The notes below the pieces were generated by a model. It had not been told where the DNA came from, made no database searches, and worked only from the letters and a program-made list of their open reading frames with translations. From contig OU744447.1 of NCBI GenBank assembly GCA_916610825.1, forward strand, positions 30,268,561 to 30,332,560: a stretch of DNA of 64,000 nucleotides. The letters run 5' to 3'. The stretch is from Haliclystus octoradiatus. Lineage: Eukaryota > Cnidaria > Staurozoa > Stauromedusae > Haliclystidae. Positions 45,655 to 57,206 of the stretch are shown here, in pieces (position 1 is the stretch's first letter; each line of letters begins with the position of its first letter). Both the position numbers and the translations under genes were made by a program.

Positions 45655-48600
45655 TTAAGGGTTGATAAGTTCTTCAACCACATGACAATAAATACATACT
45701 ACAGATGTTACAGGTGTAAAGGCAATCAATTTGATCATGTATAAACAAAATGTACAGCAGCATCTGCAATGCCAATTTGACAATACAATTCCCGATACAA
45801 TTACAATTAACATGTTGCCTATTTGATGTAGTAAATAATGTATTATTTCTCTCTTATAAATGCTTTCATCACTCACTTTCATCCATAAATCACCCTTCTT
45901 TGTTCTGATCTTCACCTTGCGCACCAAACCATCATCTCTTGTAGATGTTTCAATAACTATTTAAGCCACACCCCATGTTGCTCTGGGAGCTAAAGCATTG
46001 ACGCTTTTTGAGTTCAAAAACAAAATCTCCTCATCTCAGATTCTCTCTAGTTCGAAACTATCGATTTCTGATGTTTAATTGCTGAGGTACATACTTAGTC
46101 CATTTCTTCCCAAAAAGTTGTATTTTACTTTGAACTACATCCATTCGATTTCTAGAATTGACTAACTCCTTTGCAATAGGTTGATCTATGACAAAGTTAC
46201 TTCCATGCAAAATGCTATTTGACGTAAAAAAAACTAAGCTTCGTGTAATGGATTTGCCTAGTTGCAGGGAAATATTGGCCTGTAATTGACGTAACTTCGA
46301 ACAAAATTGTAGTCCATTTATCTGGTGTAAGAACTCTGCTGTTTTCAGCCATTACGATTTCTAGTGCTTTTCGTCCACTTTCTATCAACGATGAACCGTT
46401 CATATGTGACGCTGTAGGTGGGTTCCAAATCTATAACAATCCTTTTGTCTTCATCGTCTCAGTCTTCATTATTTCCTGTCAATTATTAGTGATCTCCTTC
46501 CATATGGGCTCTGATCCAACTAATTTTGGTCCACCATCAGTAAACATTATCCCAGACCTGTTTTCTCTGACTGCTACAAATCTCCGGAAGGCTATAGCAA
46601 TAATTTTTGAGTAGTTAAACCAACTCCCCTTCCAACTTGATCATAGATTAATTCTAGATGAATAGCTCGACCCGTTAGGCAGGTGAAGATCACCACGTGT
46701 CCAGATGGAGTGGCCCAAAGCAATCTGCTGCTATGGCTTCAAATGGTGTTTGATCCTTAAGCATTCGAAATGTTGGTAATTCTCCCATCTTTTGTTCTAA
46801 AAGTGATCGTTTCATCACTCTGCATTGAAGACATTTCTGTTGTACCGAATAGAGGGTTTGTGTTACATTTATTATCCAATACCCACTTACTACAGCTTCT
46901 GCTTGCACTCTTTTTCTTCCTCCATATCTGAAATTTTCATGATAGTGTGTTGCAATGAGTCTTGCAACCGTGCCTTTAGGTACAATCACTGGAGCCTCAA
47001 CTTCTTTAGACAGCCACGTCATTTTCCTTAATCGACCTCCAACTCTTTAAACCTTATCTGCTGTGTCATTTGTTGGACATAGTTTTCTGAATTTTTATCT
47101 TCGAATTTGACATTGCCTTGAATTGCTCTTAAAATTAGGGTTTCGGGGCTCTCTTGTTTTCCAAACTCTGTTTCCACTGCTTCTATTGCTTCAAGCCATG
47201 TCGTCTTCGTCTCTGAAATTCCCAAAACTTTGTTGTTCATGAACGTTTCTTCATAATTTTGCCTTGTTGCCAATTTGGCCACACACTTTGCACTGTCTTC
47301 TTCTTATTATTTCTTCGGGCTCTCTTTTCTTTACGAACTTCGATGTCACCACATTCATTCTCAACTACCTCTTTGTGTGTAGTCATTGTATCTTCCTTTG
47401 GCCATTGTGATTCATCTTCTGATAGAAATGCTGGACGTATTTTCTTTTGTTAATTTTTTTGCTGGGTTCAATTCTCCAGGAATATGTCGAGATATAGTTG
47501 ATGAGAATGTCTCTTGTATTTCAGACACTCTTGATTGTACAAAATCTTTAAACTTTGTTGGACGATTTGACCCATCTCAGAGCTGTTAACAAGTCACTCC
47601 AACATGTAACCCTCTCTATTTGAGATTGCATCAATCAATCTGGTCATGATAATCATTCCAACTAACTCTATTCTTGGGATGCTTTTCATTCTCAGAGGTG
47701 TTACCAATGCCTTGGCTGCAACATAGGAAAGGATACATCATCCATTTCCCATCTCAGATACACAATTGCTCCATAAGCGTCTAAGCTCCCATCTGAAAGC
47801 GCATGAAGTTGCAGGGGATCTTTTTCTCCTTCTGGCTTTAAACATCTATTTGCAATTGCTTTTTGTAGGGGCGCTAATTATTTGAACATTATCTTCCATC
47901 TTGCCTCCTATTCTATTAACAATGCATCGTCCCATTTGATGCCTAGCCCTCAAAACTTCTGGAGCTCAATTCGCATGCCAATTAGAGAAGCAGAAACAAG
48001 ATCCATCGGATCCCAGAATCGGGCAATTCCACTCGAAATACTTCTCTCTGTGAATGCTAGTATATTTGTCCTTCTTGTATCTTCAGCTTCATAGTGTTTT
48101 CTTCCTTATTCCACTCATGGTCCAATATGTTGATGTGTGTTTCGCTTTCTTTATCTGATTCTAGCATTTTCCTATTTGAGTGCTATTTTTTGATGTTGAA
48201 ACCACCATGTTAAAGGATTGAATTTATTTCCCTTATACATTGGTTACCCAGGTATCTGATTAAGCTTGCTGTCAAGTCGGAACTCGGTTTGTCTCCGAAC
48301 AGTACTCTGGTCCATTGGTTTGTCTTGATTGATTGGCTGGCGTCACACCCTCTCCAAAGAATACTTTGGTATGGTTGATCCTCCTCTTCTACAAACATTC
48401 TATTGAACATTTTTGAAATGTCACAATAAATTGTCACTCTGTTTTCTCGCCATCTCATCAGGGCCCCAAATAGCTGATTATTATGATTGGGTCCCCTTTC
48501 AACGCAGTCATTGTATGTTACTCCTGGACGGATAGTTGTCGCTGCATTATGGACAATGCGAGGTGGTGTTGAAGCACTATTTTCTCTCTAAACAGGATGG

Positions 48601-49750
48601 GTATCTGTGTAAAATGCATTTTCATTTCCTAATTTCTTTAATAAATGATAGTTCAATTAGTTCATTCACTAGTTTATCAAATGCTTTTAATGATGCATTC
48701 CTTTTTAATCTTTTCTCTACTTTCCCCAATGAAAGCATTGCTTGTTGCCGGTTGTTAAACTATAGCACTTGAATACCCTTCTTTCCATAGTAGCTTTACT
48801 GTTATGTGACCATCAGCCATTCTGGTGTGTTTGTTCATATGTTCAATAAATTTTTCTTCGTCAATTTGCTTTTCGGAACAAGCACAAAGAATAGTAGGCT
48901 TAATTCCAATCTGGTCACATAACATCAGCTCTCTTAAATCTTTTTGTGAGTCATCTATGACAACCTCTAGAACGTTGATTCTTTTTAAGCTAAGAAACAG
49001 ATTTGATTGATTACTATCTATTTGAGCCTCTTACACAACTGTCCACCCTAGAGGGTAATTTACTTCTCTAAGAGATCTTTCACAAGTTGATAGACTTGCC
49101 AGTTCTTTCAGTAAGAAATCATTGTCTTGTCCAATCAAATCATCTATACATCCTCCGTCTACATCTAACATTGATTTATCCCCTTGCAAGCTTTGGTGCT
49201 AGCCATCATTGTTGACCAATGCTATATAACTATATAATTGATATCTCTCTCGTAACTACCATCAGGGTTCTTAAACTGCGTACTGAATATTTTACTTTTT
49301 TCTTTCTTCTTTGCGTCACCGACACCTTTCGTATTTGATTTCTACCTTTTCTTCAGACAGGCCTATAACACCTTTACCAGATCTGTTCGTATCAGCGATG
49401 TGTCTGATCGATTAAGCATGTTACCTCGTGCCACTGTCTTCAATTTCTGCTACTAGTACTGGTAAAAGCGTAATGATCCCTTCTTTCAATACGGAATTTG
49501 ATTTTAAAGTAACCTTACTCTGGGTTTGGTCTACTTCTTTTATAATGAATGATCTTTGTTGTTGACTTTTCAGCTGATTCACCTTTTTTCTGCAATATGT
49601 AATACATCGTGCTGTCTTTTATGCACTTCGCACATTTTTCTTGAGATATGTGAGGCCTATTCTCGAGTCTGATTCTCCAGTTTTGAACCCTTATCTCTTG
49701 AAAGATATCAAGACTATCAAAAGGTTCAGCGCCGCTACACAAAGAGACTT
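45655..49750 (-). pseudogene. Decayed BEL/Pao LTR retrotransposon body
   Basis: Reading leftward in many broken frames: a gag tail with Cys/His knuckle traces (~49515-49742), a protease trace (IGQDNDFLLKEL-like, ~49110), RT palm traces (48210-48458, starting MRWRENRVTIYCDISKMF, 'DI.KMF' being typical of BEL/Pao), the integrase H2C2 zinc region (46690-47022; HYHENFRYGGRKRVQAEA then C-x2-C), integrase core traces, and a C-terminal DUF5641-like end (46340-45860; ASHMNGSSL and MVRKVKIRTKKGDL). Gag-PR-RT-IN order on one strand supports a single old element. No LTRs were recognised. Most plus-strand ORFs in this interval are shadows. Confidence 0.7.
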
Positions 49751-49867
49751 TATTGCATGTGTTTGAAAAAATCAGCTCTTTCTAACGAAAGACTACGATA
49801 TTTTGGAATTGATTCGTTAGAATATCGAAGATTATTTTCAAATATTAGATTTTCCGTGCACAGACTC

Positions 49868-50214
49868 CAGGGGCGCAAATTGAAATTAATCTTAGGCGGG
49901 TGTCTGGGAAAAGGGACTGATTTTTTTCTCAGTAAAATTTCTCATAGTTTTGTGTCATATCTCCGACATTTGTTAAGGAACTTTCCTACATTGGCGCACC
50001 TACTGTGGATATTCTGGTTTATTAGGAAAGCACTTGTTGGATTTACAAAAGAAATATATTTCAATGGTTTACTAAATAGAATTTAATAATATATGCACTA
50101 TGGGCACAGTGGACTGATCACTCTTAAAATTAACAAAATAAATTCACTAATATAAATTATCTACAATATGTAAATGAAAAATTCATTACATTTATAATAA
50201 CATGAATCATTACC
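49868..50214. mobile_element. Candidate hAT terminus (CAGGGGCGC) and adjoining 3' sequence
   Basis: CAGGGGCGCAAATTG at 49868 is a typical hAT-type end and is oriented as a left end. The dead hAT transposase (51235-56370, minus) lies to its right, with its 3' end pointing here. It may be the 3' terminus of that element. No matching 8-bp duplication was found at a right end, so this stays inference. Confidence 0.4.
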
Positions 50215-50222
50215 TATTGAGT

Positions 50223-51160
50223 TGGCCTGTTCGCAGACGGACAAAAGCTTGCCTTTGCTGAATCAGCACGGGGGTGAAAAGTGGCTGCCTCGCTTTCGCT
50301 AAGAATGCTTGGCCACGAAAGTCAAGCCCAGAAAAAGACCAACGACTCCAACCATATTATTATTAATTTACTTGAAACTCATTTACAGTTAGTATTTCAC
50401 AATTAATTTTAGGGAAGATGTCTAGTTTTCAATAAATCTGAAATTCGACTTTAACATCAGTAATGATCAAATGGTGTACTGCATTAATTCATGCTTCATC
50501 GGAATTAAACTTGAGCCGCTACGAATTTGAATTAGCCGCGTGATAGACTTATTTTGTCGAACGAACGAAGCAAATATAAAGTAATCATAATGAAAATAAG
50601 AAGACGCCGAAAAACAGTTGCTCAACAATAGCTTCCTTTCTATAGTCATTAAATACTGTGGCTGAACTAAAGTGTTTGTTGTTTGTTGAATTAATTTTCC
50701 TTGCAATGTTGTTTTCGTGTCATGACTCCACTCCGCTTGTAATAGCTTTTGAATAAAAACGCTGTCCAAAACATTTCATACATTTATGAGACTAATCAGA
50801 GATATAACTAAAAATAATTGATGCAATTACGACAGTTAATGGTTCCAACACGTCTTGGAAATGATATTAATTCTCAATTCTTGGCATTGAAGTTTATCGC
50901 AAATGTTCCAAATGATTTCGGAAGGCATGAAGTTTTCTGAAAAATAACAAGGAACGGGAGTTCTTGCAGTCTAACCCACCAAGCCTCTCTTTGAAATACT
51001 CTTTGCTGATTCGTCGCCTTCACAGCCCATGCAGGACAATAGTTTTTACACCTTTCCACGCCCTGTGCTGAATCAGCAAAGGCAAGCTTTTGTCCTCGAG
51101 TTAGCAGACTCTACTATTTACCAAATTTACATTTTGACAGTGAGTCTGCGAGCAGGCTAC
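50223..51160. mobile_element. hAT-type MITE, family TAGCCTGCTCGCAGAC, long copy
   Basis: Left end TGGCCTGTTCGCAGACGG, right end (reverse complement) GTAGCCTGCTCGCAGACTCA, and flanking 8-mers TATTGAGT (50215-50222) / AATTGAGT (51161-51168) with one mismatch. A second internal inverted repeat (GACAAAAGCTTGCCTTTGCT at ~50239 and its complement at ~51077) lies just inside the ends. Internal minus-strand ORFs (50467-50769, 50874-51059) show no transposase motif. Two 74-bp members of the same family are at 58885 and 61108. Confidence 0.8.
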
Positions 51161-51234
51161 AATTGAGTCAAACATGAATAAAATATATTTTTCTATCAAT
51201 GATAATCATGTTGCATTTATTATTTTGAACTGTG

Positions 51235-52677
51235 AATTGAAGTAATTATGTTTTTATCTGTCTTCCAGTCTTTGGTGCCTTAGACCACTTTTTCACAACA
51301 TCATCCAAATTTAACGCATATGTGATGTCTCTCTCTGTTGCCAAACTCATTAGACCATGGAGACGTGTTTGATTAGTTGTACTCCTCAGTAAAGTCTTTA
51401 TTAAGTTTAACTTGGAGAAAACTCACTCATTAGAGGCAGATGTTATTGGTGCTGTCAATAGTAGCTTCAGACAACGCAACGTTAGTGGGAAAACATTCGA
51501 GTACTGAATAGAATAACTATAAGCATCTTTAAAAGAATTGCACCCTGTCAGGTAATCTTTGCTATGAATTCGAACTATTTCAATTTCACTTTCCAATGAT
51601 TCGATAATAGGTCTTGCGGAAATCGGAAAAGATAAACTGTTGCAAGAAAGCTGTTGAACCTGATTCGATTTTATATTCTCATTGTACGGTGGCTTAAAGA
51701 CCAAAACAACAGGATTAATAAGTTTGAATGCATCTTCAAAGTTTTCCTTCAAAACTTTGATCTGGGTAGCTAATACCATTAAAAATTCTTTTCGATAAAA
51801 GCTTTGATAAAGTAAATTCAACACTGTTAACTGCATCTTCATCGTATCTCCTTGGCTGTAGGCGTCTGCAATGGCGTCTTGAGAACTCTAAATCAGGATA
51901 CACATCGTGATCCATACTAACTTTTATTGATGCGTCAATGTGCTGATTTATAGCATCATTTATAGCGTTTATAGATTCACATCGTGCAGCCCTTCTTGTA
52001 CCAGAAGATTGCACAATTGCATATTGCTCTCAGCATCAACATCTTCCTCCATCTGCTGCTTGAAAATTGCAAATCTTTTTGTACTGGAACTGAAAAATAT
52101 ATAGGCAAGTTGCAATGTATCAAACATGTTGGAGATAACACTACTTGATGAACAACTGTGTTCAACTGTGGAGTTGATGCGATGAGCACGACATGGGAAC
52201 TATGGAATTTCTCTTTTCAGATATTCACGCTTTGCTTGGCAATCTTTAAATTTATCGGACATTGAGGTTGTGTAATCATAAGATTGAAAAGCAACTGCTT
52301 CAGTGTCAAATCCCTAACTTTGCAAGGATTTAATGATTGCTTTTGCTTGGCCATCTCCTGTTTTGTCATCTGTTATACACATATCAATGAGACGTTCCTT
52401 GATTTCACCCTCAGCAGACACGTATCTCACTACAACTGATAATTGGTCCCTTTGAGATGTATCGGGTGTAGTATCGGCCATTACGGCAAAGAACTTTGCA
52501 CTGCTTGCTTCTTGTCAAATTCTCTCCTTCAGCTTCTCATGGAGAAGGTCAATGTATTGATTTTGGGAGTCCCAGTACATGTACACAGCTCGCTGGGGGC
52601 GTTTTACAGCATCATCCAGCCATCCTTTCAAAAGAGGACAATCAATTGCAATCAAGTGAACGACTTGATGAAAATTT
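51235..52677 (-). pseudogene. hAT-family (ZMYM1/DUF4371-like) transposase, C-terminal half
   Basis: Minus-strand phrases in broken frames: an internal DUF4371-like region (52754 down to ~52000), KPPYNENIKSNQVQQLSCNS (~51680), then the hAT dimerisation tail LLTAPITSASNE (~51430) followed by an in-frame TGA and VFSKLNLIKTLLRST, TRLHGLMSLATERDI (to ~51250). The stop sits where family members have Arg (ASNERVFS), consistent with a CGA to TGA transition. The 5' half of the same gene lies at 55150-56370; the LTR element at 52683-55149 separates them. Confidence 0.75.
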
Positions 52678-52682
52678 CCGTT

Positions 52683-52861
52683 TGTCACAATCAAGCTGAT
52701 AGATTGATAGTATATAATTAAGACTTCAATACAACGTGTTCGTACAGTTGCCACGAGGGGAATAAACTAAAACATAGGTTACATACATATTCGATAATAG
52801 CAGTCACGCTCATATCAGGTTACACTTACTCAGGTTACATACAGTTAAGCTGTACGTAACA
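52683..52861 (-). repeat. 3' LTR of the Gypsy element
   Basis: 179 bp with TG...CA termini, 178/179 identical to the 5' LTR. The polypurine tract abuts it at 52862-52875. Confidence 0.95.
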
Positions 52862-53014
52862 TCTCCCTTCCCTTAAAACATAATTAATAACTGTAAGATT
52901 CTATTTATTGATTATTAAAGTTCCTTATTAAAGTCCTTGGTAATTATTTATGATTATGATAAAACTGTGAGATCATTGTTTGATTGTTAAGAATTAACGT
53001 TATTTATTTTCTAA

Positions 53015-53510
53015 TTAATCTGGAATAAATCTATTTGGTGGTCTAACCACTCTACCACTCTTTCTTGTAGCTGTATCACCATTTGTATCACCATTTCTCC
53101 CATTATTTTGCAATACATCATTATCGTTAGTATCATCGGCTACTTCTAGATCATGATCTTCTTTATCAGTAGTAATACTTGGTACTAACTTTAGATGTTG
53201 CCGATTCCTCCGGTATATTGCTCCATTGAATTTAATTAAGTATGATCTTCTTGACTTATTAGCAGCAATAATTTTCCCTTTTTCACTCCATTTGTTATCC
53301 TTCCCAATACGAGTACGTACGTAATCATTTACTTTTAATACCGGTAAATCTCGTGCTCCATTTCGAGAGTCATAATTTTTCTTGTACCTTTCTTTTTGTT
53401 GAATATCATTTTTCCTCATCTGTCTATCCACTGGTGATTTTGGTATGTGAGTTGATGGTAGAACTGGCAATTTCGTCTGAAGATTTCGTCCCATCAGCGC
53501 TACAGCTGGT
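53015..53510 (-). pseudogene. Gypsy integrase C-terminal remnant
   Basis: A 159-codon frame starting MGRNLQTKLPVLPS (the 'ALMGRxLRTxLP' motif seen after the integrase core), with YDSRNGARDLPVLKVNDYVR, an SH3-like IAANKSRRSYLIKFNGAIYR segment and an acidic tail to 53015. It overlaps the gag-protease frame in the next reading frame. The RT, RNase H and integrase core that should precede it are absent. Confidence 0.8.
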
Positions 53511-54875
53511 GCAATGTGTTGTATTTCTATGTTGTTTTTCTTTCCAACGTTCTTTTTTCTTAACTTCAGGCAAAATAGGAAACGGTACTCTACGTGGAGA
53601 TGTCACGCAAGAAGGAGTAGCACCATCCTTAAGGGTGATTTTTACTCGTGTTGTAATCATTTTACCAAAAGATGCAAATATATTATTTTCAATATTGTCA
53701 ATGCGTTTAATTAGATTAAATGTAATGAGTTCATTTCGTCCTAACAAATTGTTTTTCGTTCCACGGATTACATATATCTCACAGTTCTCAAACGTTGAAC
53801 CGTGACATAACTTAGTTGTAAACTTACCAACACAACGAACTGCCCCGCCAGGCGATGACAGGTGTTTACTTACGGCTGCAAGTTCAGGTTTCGGATATAA
53901 ACTTTTCCAAGTGCTCTCTGTAATAACTGTAACGTCTGCACCAGTATCCAATTTAAATTCTATTTCTTTCATATTTATCTTCATGTTTATATTCCATGGT
54001 TCCGCATTGGCTTTGTTGTATGTAATGGAATCCAAATAAAATTCATCATTGCTATCCTCGTCTGTCTCAACTTCTACTATTTCCCTGATATTCTTTGAAC
54101 GACACATTTTCGCAAAATGTCCTGGTCGTTTACATTTGTTGCAACTCTTTCCTTTTGCAGGACATCGATCTTGCTCGTGTTGATATCCACATTGGCTGCA
54201 ATCTTGATTTTGACGCGTTGTTCGTGTTGCTGTTGACGACCAATTCCTCTGATATCGACCTTTGTTTGACCGCAACTCTTGAACACTCAACTCTTCATTC
54301 ACGCTCGACACGCTATCATCATCTTCATTCATTCGCGATTGTTGTTTAATTTGCATTTTAATCATCTCTGTTTGTCTTGAGATATCAATAGCTTTGGCCA
54401 AAGTTAATCCACTGGTAAGCTGTAATTTTTGCTTGACTTGTTTGTCTTTCAGACCAAGAACAAGACGATCACGCACGTGGTCATCTGCGTCGATATACGA
54501 ACAATGAATAACTAATTCTTGTAATGACCGAATATATTCTTCAACGGATTCCCCTTGGTGTTGTCTCCTTTCGTTAAAAATCGCCCGTTCATGTATTATG
54601 TTTCGTTTAGGGATGAAATATCCTGTAAATTTCTCACTGATTTCTTTATAATATTCGTCTGCGTCATCTGGCTTTATTTTAGCATCCAACGATAACGTTT
54701 TAAAAATCTTTGAAGCTTCTCTGCTACCCATGCAGTAAATTAAAGCATCTCGTTGATTTTCACCAACTTGTTTATCAAGAAACGAAATTCTTCTGAACCG
54801 GTTAAAATCATCTAACCAATCTTCCCAATCGGCCGGTTTAAATGAAAATTTCGCTGGCTGTTGATATTGTGCCAT
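53424..54875 (-). CDS. Gypsy gag-protease ORF, truncated at the start of RT
   Basis: The frame starts MAQYQQPAKFSFKPADWEDW and has 483 codons. Residues ~1-190 are a retrotransposon gag (with SVEEYIRSLQELVIHCSYID and LVLGLKDKQ). Two CCHC knuckles follow (CSQCGYQHEQDRC and CNKCKRPGHFAKMC, residues ~230-260). The aspartic protease shows FKLDTGADVTVI (residues ~308-319). The RT-proximal RRVPFPILPEVKKK block appears near 425, and the frame then jumps directly into sequence that in another frame is the integrase C-terminus. About 2-3 kb (RT, RNase H, most of integrase) has been deleted. The remaining ORF is intact and could still make gag and protease. Confidence 0.9.
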   Translation of the reverse strand: MAQYQQPAKFSFKPADWEDWLDDFNRFRRISFLDKQVGENQRDALIYCMGSREASKIFKTLSLDAKIKPDDADEYYKEISEKFTGYFIPKRNIIHERAIFNERRQHQGESVEEYIRSLQELVIHCSYIDADDHVRDRLVLGLKDKQVKQKLQLTSGLTLAKAIDISRQTEMIKMQIKQQSRMNEDDDSVSSVNEELSVQELRSNKGRYQRNWSSTATRTTRQNQDCSQCGYQHEQDRCPAKGKSCNKCKRPGHFAKMCRSKNIREIVEVETDEDSNDEFYLDSITYNKANAEPWNINMKINMKEIEFKLDTGADVTVITESTWKSLYPKPELAAVSKHLSSPGGAVRCVGKFTTKLCHGSTFENCEIYVIRGTKNNLLGRNELITFNLIKRIDNIENNIFASFGKMITTRVKITLKDGATPSCVTSPRRVPFPILPEVKKKERWKEKQHRNTTHCTSCSADGTKSSDEIASSTINSHTKITSG

Positions 54876-54949
54876 TTTGGCTAACGCTGATTTTAACAGT
54901 TAGTAATTAAAGTATAATGGAAAATATAAAATAACTTGTAGTAATATAA

Positions 54950-54970
54950 TAAATTTAACATCTGACACCA
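54950..54970 (-). promoter_or_regulatory. Primer-binding site of the Gypsy element
   Basis: TGGTGTCAGATG immediately follows the 5' LTR on the minus strand. Its leading TGG complements the CCA end of a tRNA primer. The tRNA identity was not determined. Confidence 0.75.
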
Positions 54971-55149
54971 TGTCACAATCAAGCTGATAGATTGATAGTA
55001 TATAATTAAGACTTCAATACAACATGTTCGTACAGTTGCCACGAGGGGAATAAACTAAAACATAGGTTACATACATATTCGATAATAGCAGTCACGCTCA
55101 TATCAGGTTACACTTACTCAGGTTACATACAGTTAAGCTGTACGTAACA
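54971..55149 (-). repeat. 5' LTR of the Gypsy element
   Basis: 179 bp, TG...CA ended, one substitution from the 3' LTR. It should carry promoter and poly(A) signals. Confidence 0.95.
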
Positions 55150-55154
55150 CCGTT

Positions 55155-56370
55155 CATATCATTTTTTGCACTAGATCATCGAAATGCTAGCCCTTGACGA
55201 CCAAGAAACCGTGCCGCATCGACCAATATACTTATTGCCTCCCTATTTCTTTTTCTTTCACACTCGATTTCAATGCACTCTTTTCTCTGCTCTTTATTCA
55301 ACATACTACCAACATCTGAATTTTGTTATTGCTACAAGGCCAAAGCTTCAACTGCAGATTTGTGACTCTTATTTGCGAAACGGCTCGAGAGATTCCCTTT
55401 CTTTACTTTACCTCTACTTTTCACTTTGTGCCATTGCCGAACACCTTTAACCCACGCCTCGGAAGATTGTTCATGGCTAATTCAGTAGGAAACAGCTGAC
55501 AGCAGAAACAATATGCAGCATCCTTTGCGATTGAATATTCCAAATGTGGAAATTCTCTAAACCAAACCAATCAGCACATAACCTGCTCTGCTTCGAAGGG
55601 TCGACATCACTATTTCTGGGATAGGATCGATGGCTGAATTGAGCCCATGCTCAATACATAATCTCTATCTTCATCATTCTTAATTTTTCTACGCAAACCA
55701 GGATCATGATGTGCTGGCATCAAGCTCTGACTTGGTGATTCTGTGCTTTCTTAGCTTTGCCGCAATTCATGCAGACATGTTTCAGAATATTCTAAAAACT
55801 TTTGAAGATGAGTAACGTACTTGTCTAACAGTCTCGGACTCTCTGCTATATCTTCCAGGATGGTTCTAGGGTAAGCAAATTCTGCTTTATTAACAGCATC
55901 CATTATTTCTTGGCATGATTACCGTTTATCATATAGAAATCGTAGTTGTCCAACACACGTGATCCATTTTGACGTGCTCCAAGAAGAAGATGCCATAGAA
56001 TCATCATCATCATCATTCGAAGTAATCATCTGATAAATCAACTGTCATCGAGGTGTCATCATTCAGTTCCAATCTTTGCTGTTTTCTTGATGGTTGTAAA
56101 GTATGAGGCTCGTGATAATCATGTAATCTAGATCTAGTAGCCTCTCTATCTGAGTTACATTGCGAATTATGAAGCGTGTCGAATTCGTCTTGTAACTCTT
56201 CTGTCATCTCTTTGCTTTTCATTTCTAGCTTCTGATTGCTTTTCTCTACCGTTTTGTCTACAACCGTTTTGTTTACTAATTGAGCTACACTTGCTATTGT
56301 GTTGGCTGAATCGGAGGAGATTGAACACAACTGCTGAGAGTTAAGACTGGCCTGATTGAGATGCACTTTT
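55155..56370 (-). pseudogene. hAT-family transposase, N-terminal half
   Basis: An open piece at 56013-56366 (117 codons, SVAQLVNKTVVDKTVEKSNQ coiled region and an acidic tail) precedes a TTF-type zinc-finger segment in another frame (WFREFPHLEYSIAKDAAYC with FCCQLFPTELA, ~55585-55480) typical of ZMYM1/DUF4371-type hAT proteins. Stops and frameshifts occur throughout 55150-55990. The CCGTT at 55150-55154 is the copy of the LTR target site, so the two halves were one gene before that insertion. Confidence 0.65.
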
Positions 56371-56495
56371 GGTGAAATAGCCTCGCAGCTATAGAAAGCA
56401 CATCAAAAATGAAAATAGAACCATATTATATATCAGCCGATTGAAAATTCTAATCAACCAATACTGCATAGAATGTACATTTTAAACTGAGTACA

Positions 56496-56800
56496 CAGGG
56501 GCGCCAGAGTGGCAGCTGATCCTCCTGCCCTTGAGGTAGAGGGGGCAGAAGGTGGCTTTTTTCCTACTTCTAGTTAAAAGTAAAGCGTTACTCAGTGGAA
56601 AAGATTGAAAATCAGCTTCACAGCTGTCATATAATAAACTTGAAATAAATATTTTTTATCAAAGATATGTCCACAATACAAATACCTAAGGTAGACTACA
56701 AGAGAAAGGATGAGAGCTGATTTTGCATTTAAAAAATTGTTTAGGTGCCCTAGCAGAAGAGGTCTACCACTGTCTCCCTCGAATGACCCCTGCGCCCCTG
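56496..56800. mobile_element. hAT-type MITE, CAGGGGCGC-ended, 305 bp
   Basis: Left end CAGGGGCGCCAGAGTGG, right end (reverse complement) CAGGGGCGCAGGGGTCATT. Flanking 8-mers TGAGTACA (56488-56495) and TGTGTACA (56801-56808) form a duplication with one mismatch. The CAGGGGCG end is typical of hAT elements. It could have been moved by a relative of the adjacent dead transposase. The overlapping ORFs are not genes. Confidence 0.75.
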
Positions 56801-56808
56801 TGTGTACA

Positions 56809-57151
56809 TACATAAAGATCATGATTTTTGACTGGTTCAGACGAGAGTTCAGTTGTTTATCAAGTAAGCAGCCTCATAAAAATCATGATAATCGTAAGAT
56901 GGATCTTTCTAATGACGTGAAGTTGTTGCCTTGGGATATTATGCAATCTATATTTGACAAAATATAAACTTTCAGATTTCTTTGGCCATGCCCATAAACT
57001 ATGCCTCGGCTTAGACTTCTTAAACTTTAGCATAAAGCTATTAACTTCAACTTTTAGTCCACAGAGAATTCTTAGCATAGTGCACCTCACTTTAAAGAGT
57101 TTCGAATGACCAGCAGCCTTTGCTTTGTTTTGTTGTTTTGATTACAAGAAA
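56809..57151. other. Intergenic, nothing recognised
   Basis: No gene or repeat was recognised. Confidence 0.35.
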
Positions 57152-57206
57152 CGAGGCTAATCCTCTGGAAAGTGACGTCACCGCTCACGTCAGAGGATTA
57201 TCCTCG
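57152..57206. repeat. Imperfect palindrome with an internal TGACGTCA
   Basis: CGAGGCTAATCCTCT and AGAGGATTATCCTCG face each other around GGAAAGTGACGTCACCGCTC. TGACGTCA is a perfect CRE/ATF-type octamer. It is either a small MITE or a chance regulatory site; no gene start is evident nearby. Confidence 0.5.

Larger units (their letters stand above)
52683..55149 (-). mobile_element. Ty3/Gypsy LTR retrotransposon, gutted, very young
   Basis: Two 179-bp direct LTRs (52683-52861 and 54971-55149) differ by one base (CAACGTG versus CAACATG). On the minus strand each runs TGTTACGTACAG...GATTGTGACA. The 5-bp duplication CCGTT flanks the element (52678-52682 and 55150-55154). Just inside the 5' LTR (right side) is a primer-binding site TGGTGTCAGATG. 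Just before the 3' LTR is the polypurine tract AAGGGAAGGGAGA. All structural hallmarks agree. Confidence 0.97.

Noticed and set aside
53353-53805. Plus-strand 150-aa ORF across the Gypsy element
   Set aside because: It is antisense to the gag-protease and integrase frames, which have clear domains.
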